From NCBI GenBank assembly GCA_050950025.1, contig JBMNGW010000002.1, positions 59,117-123,116 on the forward strand: 64,000 bases of DNA, read 5' to 3'. Below, one piece after another: positions 61,338-64,000 of the stretch (positions within the stretch are counted from its first letter, which is position 1; every line of letters starts with the position of its first letter). The notes under the pieces are model-generated. The model searched no databases and was not told where the DNA came from. It was given only the letters and a program-made list of their open reading frames with translations. The DNA comes from JBMNGW01 sp050950025. Lineage in GTDB: Bacteria > Spirochaetota > Spirochaetia > Sphaerochaetales > Sphaerochaetaceae. A program made the position numbers and the translations under genes.

Positions 61338-61440
61338 ACGGTTTGCATGATAGTCAGCACAGCCCATCTTTTCAAGAGATTCTGAGGTAATTCGTTAGAA
61401 TAACACAAATTCCTTACGTAATCGAGCTCTGCGTCAGCTA

Positions 61441-63500
61441 TTGGCATCTCTTTTAGTTCTTGCTATTTTATCCCTTCTGCCACAAAATTGGATGTTGTTG
61501 GGAGAAAAAATGGACTGGAACGTATTTCCTGAAATTATTGCCGCTCTGGTAGTTGGAGTGATGCTCGTCAATTATAGATCTTCCAAAACTCCTATCTCCG
61601 TACGCAACAACATGTTCTCCTTTATCCTTATTTATGCCTTCTTTTCTTTACTTCTAAACCTCTTTTCGGTTTTCACCATCATCAATCCCACCCTGTTCCC
61701 CTTATGGATTCATCTGACAATCAACACAGCCTTTTTCCTCTTTTATCCTCTGATAACCCCACTGTTCATCTATTATTTACTGCTATTTGCTTTTGAACAC
61801 TCTCCTAAAGAACACCGAATGCGTTTAAAGATTGCTACCAGGGCATTGGTACTAGTGACTTTGTTGTACTTTGTAATTGTGATTCTTAACCTTTTTACCG
61901 GCTGGATTTTCTTTATTGATCAAAAGATGATGTATCAAAGGGGGAGAGCCAACTCTTTATCACTTTACATTGCCGTGCTTTACAGCCTTGTGGGCATTAT
62001 CACTATTTTTCGGGAACGAGCCTATGTGGAAAAGTTCTTTTTAGATGTGATGCGCTGGTTTCCCGTTGCTCCGTTGGCTATCATTATCATTCAGATATAC
62101 CATCCCGAAATTGTACTCACCGGATCGGCTTTTGCCATCGCTATTTTATCGGTCTACCTTAACTTCCAAACCCAAAAAACAACTATCGATAATTTGACCA
62201 AACGGCTGAATCGGGAAGCTTTTGTCGCAAAAGTTGAACAACTGCACCGCCACAGGCACAGAAGTAGCATCCTGCTAATCGATATTGATAACTTTAAGCA
62301 TATTAACGATACGTACGGACAACTAGCCGGCGACCGTCTTTTAATTGCCGTTGCCGATTATATGCAAAAAGTCGACGAAAAGGGGGAGCTATACCGCTAC
62401 GGCGGCGATGAGCTGGCCCTTATAAGCAACGCTGCCGTCCCCAAGATTTAGTTGCGGCCATATTCAACCGATTTACCTCAGAGTGGCAAATCAACGGTAT
62501 TTCGGTTCATCTCAGTGCTTCTGTGGCTTTGTTGGAACTACCGTTCAAAGCTGATGCCCTTGCCAACCCTTTGACACTGCTTGATCACGCCATCAAGGCG
62601 GCTAAAGCCAAAGGGCGAAGCCAGTTTATTCAATGTGATACCCTCATTTTAGAGAATATCAGGCGCAAGAATACGATTGCTGCCTTGTTGCAGCAAGCAA
62701 TTGAAAACAACCGGTTATCGCTCTATTTCCAGCCCATATTCTCCTTACATAATGGAGAAATGGTTTTGGCAGAGGCCCTTTTACGCCTTAATTCAGCCGA
62801 GTACGGGGAAATTTCTCCCTCTGAATTCATCCCAATTGCTGAAGAAACGGGCTTAATCGGAGCTCTCGGGCATTGGGTACTTGATCGCTGTTGCCGTCTT
62901 ATCGATCGCATCAGAACTACCTCTTCTTCGCTTCCTGTTATTTCTGTCAATGTCTCCTGTAAGCAGTTTTCCGAGTGCCGCATGGTATTGGATGTGGAAG
63001 ACATTATCAAACCTTACAACCTGCCCCCCGGATGTATCATTTTTGAGTTGACTGAGCATACCTTTATTGGCACCTCTTTTGCTGAGATTGAACAGATGAT
63101 GCAAGCCCTAGTTGATAAGAAAATCCAATTTCATCTTGATGATTTTGGAACCGGTTACTCCAACCTCTCGTATGTTATTAACCTCCCCTTTCAAGGAATT
63201 AAGCTTGACAAATCGTTGGTCAGCAAAAGTACAGAGCACGATAAAACCTACCAATTTGTAGATGGTTTTGTGGCCATCATTCACCGTTTGGGATTGCATG
63301 TCATTGCTGAAGGAATTGAAGAATACTCACAAATCAGCATGCTCAAAGATATCGGCTGTGACATGGCCCAAGGGTATCTGTTGCAACGGCCTTTGCACGA
63401 AGAGCAGTTTTTTAACCGCTATGTGGCAGGAGAGTTTAAAAGCCATCGTTTGCTCTCATCGGGCCAACTTCCTCTTGACTATAAAAGGCCTGTAGAGTAG
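61441..63500 (+). pseudogene. Membrane GGDEF-EAL protein, one frameshift
   Basis: N-terminal about 240 residues form seven or so membrane helices. GGDEF domain: DIDNFKHINDTYG and YRYGGDELALI (GGDEL instead of GGDEF). At CCCC (62439-62442) one C seems missing; the frame then goes on with QDLVAAIFNRF. EAL domain: EALLRL, NVSCKQF, FELTEHTF, DDFGTGYSNLSY, IKLDKSLV and AEGIEEYSQ are all present, so the c-di-GMP phosphodiesterase would be active if translated. A TTG at 61441 is the best visible start. If real, the break cuts the EAL domain off the sensor. Confidence 0.82.
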
Positions 63501-63518
63501 TTTTTCCTTATTCTATGA

Positions 63519-63592
63519 GGGGGTATAGCTCAGTTGGCTAGAGCGATTGGTTCGCAATCAATAGGCCAGGGGTTCGAATCCCCTTACCTCCA
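63519..63592 (+). tRNA. tRNA-Ala (anticodon CGC)
   Basis: A 74-base cloverleaf with acceptor GGGGGTA/TACCTCC including G3:U70, D-arm GCTC...GAGC, anticodon stem ATTGG/TCAAT with loop TTCGCAA (anticodon CGC, reads GCG), T-arm AGGGG-TTCGAAT-CCCCT. CCA is not encoded. Apart from the anticodon arm and two or three bases it equals the tRNA at 12718. Confidence 0.94.
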
Positions 63593-63597
63593 AACAC

Positions 63598-63627
63598 AGA
63601 AGCTGCTCATCTTTGGCAGCTTCTTTT
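63598..63627 (+). terminator. Terminator after tRNA-Ala(CGC)
   Basis: AGAAGCTGC (63598-63606), 9-base loop, GCAGCTTCT (63616-63624) and TTTT. It meets the stop codon of the convergent deaminase gene and may serve both. Confidence 0.85.
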
Positions 63628-64000
63628 CAATAGAGGGTATGTTGCATCCCTTGATAAGCTTCATAAAGGGCTTTGACCTCTTGTTGGCCCAATTGAATTA
63701 ATTGCAGCACGCTTTTGTCGCTGCGCTTCTCTTCAATAAAACGGTAAATTAAATCATCTCGAAACCCGATATGTTGAGCCTGATGGGCTTCACATCCATA
63801 ATAGACCGTTTTAATGTTAGCCCAAATAATGGCTGCCAGGCACATGGGACAAGGATGACCGGTGGCATAGAGGATGCATCCACTTAAATCATGGGTCCCC
63901 AGTTTTTTAGCAGCTTTTCGTAAAGCGTTCATTTCGGCATGGGCACTGGGGTCGTGGTCTTTAAGAACCGTATTGGCTGCAACAGCTAGCACAACCCCCT
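63627..64000 (-). CDS. Nucleoside/guanine deaminase, cut by the window end
   Basis: The frame stays open through 64000, with GVVLAVAANTVLKD preceding the first internal start. HAEMNAL carries the zinc His and catalytic Glu, and PCPMCLAAI the two Cys ligands. GFRDDLIYRFI near the end resembles guanine deaminases (GuaD) of the cytidine-deaminase fold more than TadA, which ends differently. About 124 residues are visible of an expected 150-160. It acts on free bases in the cytosol. Confidence 0.8.
   Translation of the reverse strand, partial: GVVLAVAANTVLKDHDPSAHAEMNALRKAAKKLGTHDLSGCILYATGHPCPMCLAAIIWANIKTVYYGCEAHQAQHIGFRDDLIYRFIEEKRSDKSVLQLIQLGQQEVKALYEAYQGMQHTLY

Overview
The window reads as a chromosomal segment of a mid-GC, Gram-negative-type heterotroph. 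A spirochaete of the Sphaerochaeta group is my best guess. The reasons are soft: secreted binding proteins whose signal peptides end in LFAGG-like sequences without a lipobox cysteine, GTP-type PEP carboxykinase, and many CUT2, UgpB-like and tripartite tricarboxylate (TTT) importers for small sugars and sugar acids. No rRNA or other phylogenetic marker is present, so the placement is tentative.

Layout. 1-13.3 kb is mostly housekeeping: a dCMP deaminase fragment, a PfkB kinase, an AlkZ-like winged-helix protein, an RNase D-like exonuclease, a uracil permease, an M20 peptidase, ketopantoate reductase, GTP-PEPCK, a U32 protein, and a guanidinium exporter behind a guanidine-II riboswitch, then tRNA-Ala(GGC) and a GtrA protein. 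13.3-30.4 kb is a catabolic island: two GntR/FCD regulators, a BKACE enzyme, two TIM-barrel isomerase-like genes (one frameshifted), a DUF1537 acid-sugar kinase, a D-lyxose isomerase-like protein, an EamA carrier, a split transketolase, an aldo/keto reductase, a TTT importer and a frameshifted transaldolase-like gene. Palindromes built on GTATAC or GTATGC recur in its control regions. Two IS1634-like elements sit in the island: one intact (19763-21950), one with a broken transposase (30488-32682). They are flanked by direct repeats of 107 bp and about 90 bp, in keeping with the long target duplications known for this family.

32.8-47.3 kb holds two small-ketose systems that share a nearly identical dhaK-dhaL cassette. 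One is a CUT2 sugar ABC importer operon with an SDR dehydrogenase and dhaKL. Divergent from it is a two-component system whose kinase is a fusion of a CUT2-type ABC ATPase domain, a PAS-like domain and a histidine kinase, with a sigma-54 response regulator. A good -24/-12 sigma-54 promoter lies in front of the importer operon, which closes the circuit. The other is a fucose-isomerase-like gene with dhaKL, next to IclR and GntR regulators. 47.4-52.2 kb is a second TTT operon (tctA frameshifted) with two aldolase-type enzymes. 52.6-58.3 kb carries an antiporter, a second EamA protein, a HAD phosphatase, an aminotransferase, a MerR regulator and a TIM-barrel epimerase. 58.3-63.5 kb has a UgpABE-like importer without an ATPase gene and a GGDEF-EAL protein, all four genes frameshifted. 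tRNA-Ala(CGC) and a cut-off nucleoside deaminase end the window.

The strongest candidate for something new is the ABC-ATPase/histidine-kinase fusion (40484-42316) and its sigma-54 circuit. About eleven single-gene frame breaks occur in the window. Several fall at short homopolymers, so sequencing error and real decay both remain possible.
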